Assembly: GCF_041200175.1 (NCBI RefSeq) | Contig: NZ_CP165727.1 | Location: 2,480,001-2,544,000 of the forward strand | Length of the DNA stretch: 64,000 nt | Direction: 5' to 3' | Origin: Streptomyces sp. R33 | Lineage (GTDB): Bacteria > Actinomycetota > Actinomycetes > Streptomycetales > Streptomycetaceae | Shown here: positions 63,179 to 64,000 of the stretch, in pieces | How positions within the stretch are numbered: the first letter of the stretch is position 1 | Layout of the letters: each line of letters opens with the position of its first letter | The notes under the pieces: model-generated | What the model was told of the DNA's origin: nothing | The model's database searches: none | Seen by the model: the letters and a program-made list of their open reading frames with translations, nothing else | Made by a program: the position numbers and the translations under genes

Positions 63179-63985
63179 GTGGTCGAGCAGCACACCCCGC
63201 GATCCCTGATCGTCACGTTCTACGGAGCCTACGGGCGGGCCTTCGAGGGCCCGGTCCCGGTGTCCGCGCTGGTCCGCCTGCTGGGCGCGGCCGGCGTGGA
63301 CGCCCCGTCGGTCCGCTCGTCGGTGTCCCGGCTGAAGCGGCGCGGCTTCCTGCTGCCCGCGCGCGCCGCGGACGGCTCGGCGGGGTACGGGCTCTCCGCG
63401 GAGGCGCGGCAGCTGCTGGACGACGGCGACCGGCGGATCTACGGCGACCGCGACGCCCACCCGCCGGGGGAATGGCTGCTGGCGGTGTTCTCCGTACCGG
63501 AGCAGGAGCGGCACAAGCGGCACCTGCTGCGCTCGCGGCTGGCCCGGCTCGGCTTCGGCGCGGTGGCGCCGGGGGTGTGGATCGCGCCGGCCCACCTGTA
63601 CGAGGAGACCGGGCACACCCTGGACCGGCTGCACCTGACGGCGTACGTGGAGCTGTTCCGCGGCGGTCACCTCGGCTTCGCCCCGACCGCCGAGGCGGTG
63701 GCCCGGTGGTGGGACCTGACCTCGCTGGCCAAGCAGCACGAGGAGTTCCTCGACCTGCACGAGCCGGTGCTGCGCGCCCTCCAGTCGGGCCCGGCGCCCA
63801 CCCCGGAGGAGGCCTACCGCGGCTACCTCCTGGCCCTGGACACCTGGCGCCGCCTCCCGTACGCAGATCCGGGCCTGCCGCGCGAGCTGCTGCCGGCGGA
63901 CTGGCCGGGCGACCGGGCGGCGGCGGTCTTCGCCGAACTGCACGCGCGGCTGCGGGACATCGGGGCGGGGTTCCTGGAGCCCTAG
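63179..63985 (+). CDS. PaaX family transcriptional regulator
   Basis: The 268-residue protein has the PaaX N-terminal winged HTH (SLIVTFYGAYGRAFEGPVPVSALVRLLGAAGVDAPSVRSSVSRLKRRG), a central Cas2-like/PaaX_C region (GEWLLAVFSVPEQERHKRHLLRSRLARLGFG) and the C-terminal PaaX domain (EEAYRGYLLALDTWRRLPYADPGLP). PaaX repressors are released by aryl-CoA thioesters. It lies directly after the CoA ligase and probably controls the divergent ligase/dehydrogenase promoters. It ends 15 bp before the window edge. Confidence 0.92.
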   Translation: MVEQHTPRSLIVTFYGAYGRAFEGPVPVSALVRLLGAAGVDAPSVRSSVSRLKRRGFLLPARAADGSAGYGLSAEARQLLDDGDRRIYGDRDAHPPGEWLLAVFSVPEQERHKRHLLRSRLARLGFGAVAPGVWIAPAHLYEETGHTLDRLHLTAYVELFRGGHLGFAPTAEAVARWWDLTSLAKQHEEFLDLHEPVLRALQSGPAPTPEEAYRGYLLALDTWRRLPYADPGLPRELLPADWPGDRAAAVFAELHARLRDIGAGFLEP

Positions 63986-64000
63986 GCGGCGCGTCGCCGA

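Overview
The window is high-GC (about 70%) DNA with GTG/TTG starts, tight ATGA/GTGA overlaps, perfect GC-rich hairpin terminators without T-runs, and gene content that identifies a Streptomyces chromosome. From memory, the stretch from the HTH-MurA gene (about 32 kb) back to dxs and an amino-acid permease (about 10 kb) follows the S. coelicolor order SCO5998 (MurA2), sacA, ngcEFG, rok7B7, xylFGH, dxs, permease. No rRNA, tRNA, insertion sequence, prophage or CRISPR array was seen.

Layout. (1) 1-10.1 kb: a wall-polymer locus with a TagC-like propeller (cut by the window edge), a CDP-polyol phosphotransferase, an Acs1-type CDP-ribitol synthase fusion, an SGNH esterase, an Ig-like protein, a GT2 glycosyltransferase, a secreted-type propeller and an LCP ligase. 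(2) 10.2-18.8 kb: amino-acid permease, dxs, the xylFGH-type sugar ABC operon and its ROK regulator. (3) 19-25.6 kb: a P-type Mg2+ ATPase with a leader ORF, then the ngcEFG-type chitobiose/GlcNAc ABC operon. (4) 25.8-33.5 kb: aconitase with an iron box and a MarR-type dyad, a LacI regulator divergent from a Tat-exported amidohydrolase, and an XRE-MurA fusion. (5) 33.7-40 kb: excalibur lipoprotein, P450, DHA2 efflux pump, S9 peptidase, small membrane protein.

(6) 40.1-59.1 kb is the most striking part: an apparent collagen and hydroxyproline utilisation island. It encodes a secreted M9 collagenase, a five-gene peptide ABC importer, a Xaa-Pro aminopeptidase, two proline-racemase-family enzymes, a three-subunit D-hydroxyproline dehydrogenase (LhpBEF type), a DapA-family deaminase, an ornithine-cyclodeaminase-family ketimine reductase and a GntR regulator. 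Five copies of an AATGTCACATT-like dyad lie at its promoters. The collagenase and importer promoters share an identical 33-bp element with -35, operator and -10. The sequence therefore describes a pathway from extracellular collagen through imported peptides to hydroxyproline and its catabolism. The final semialdehyde dehydrogenase is not in the window.

(7) 59.2-64 kb: a secreted Asn/Trp/Gly-rich protein, then a PaaX-linked aromatic acyl-CoA locus (RidA, acyl-CoA dehydrogenase, CoA ligase, PaaX) whose divergent promoter carries a dyad over its -10 box.
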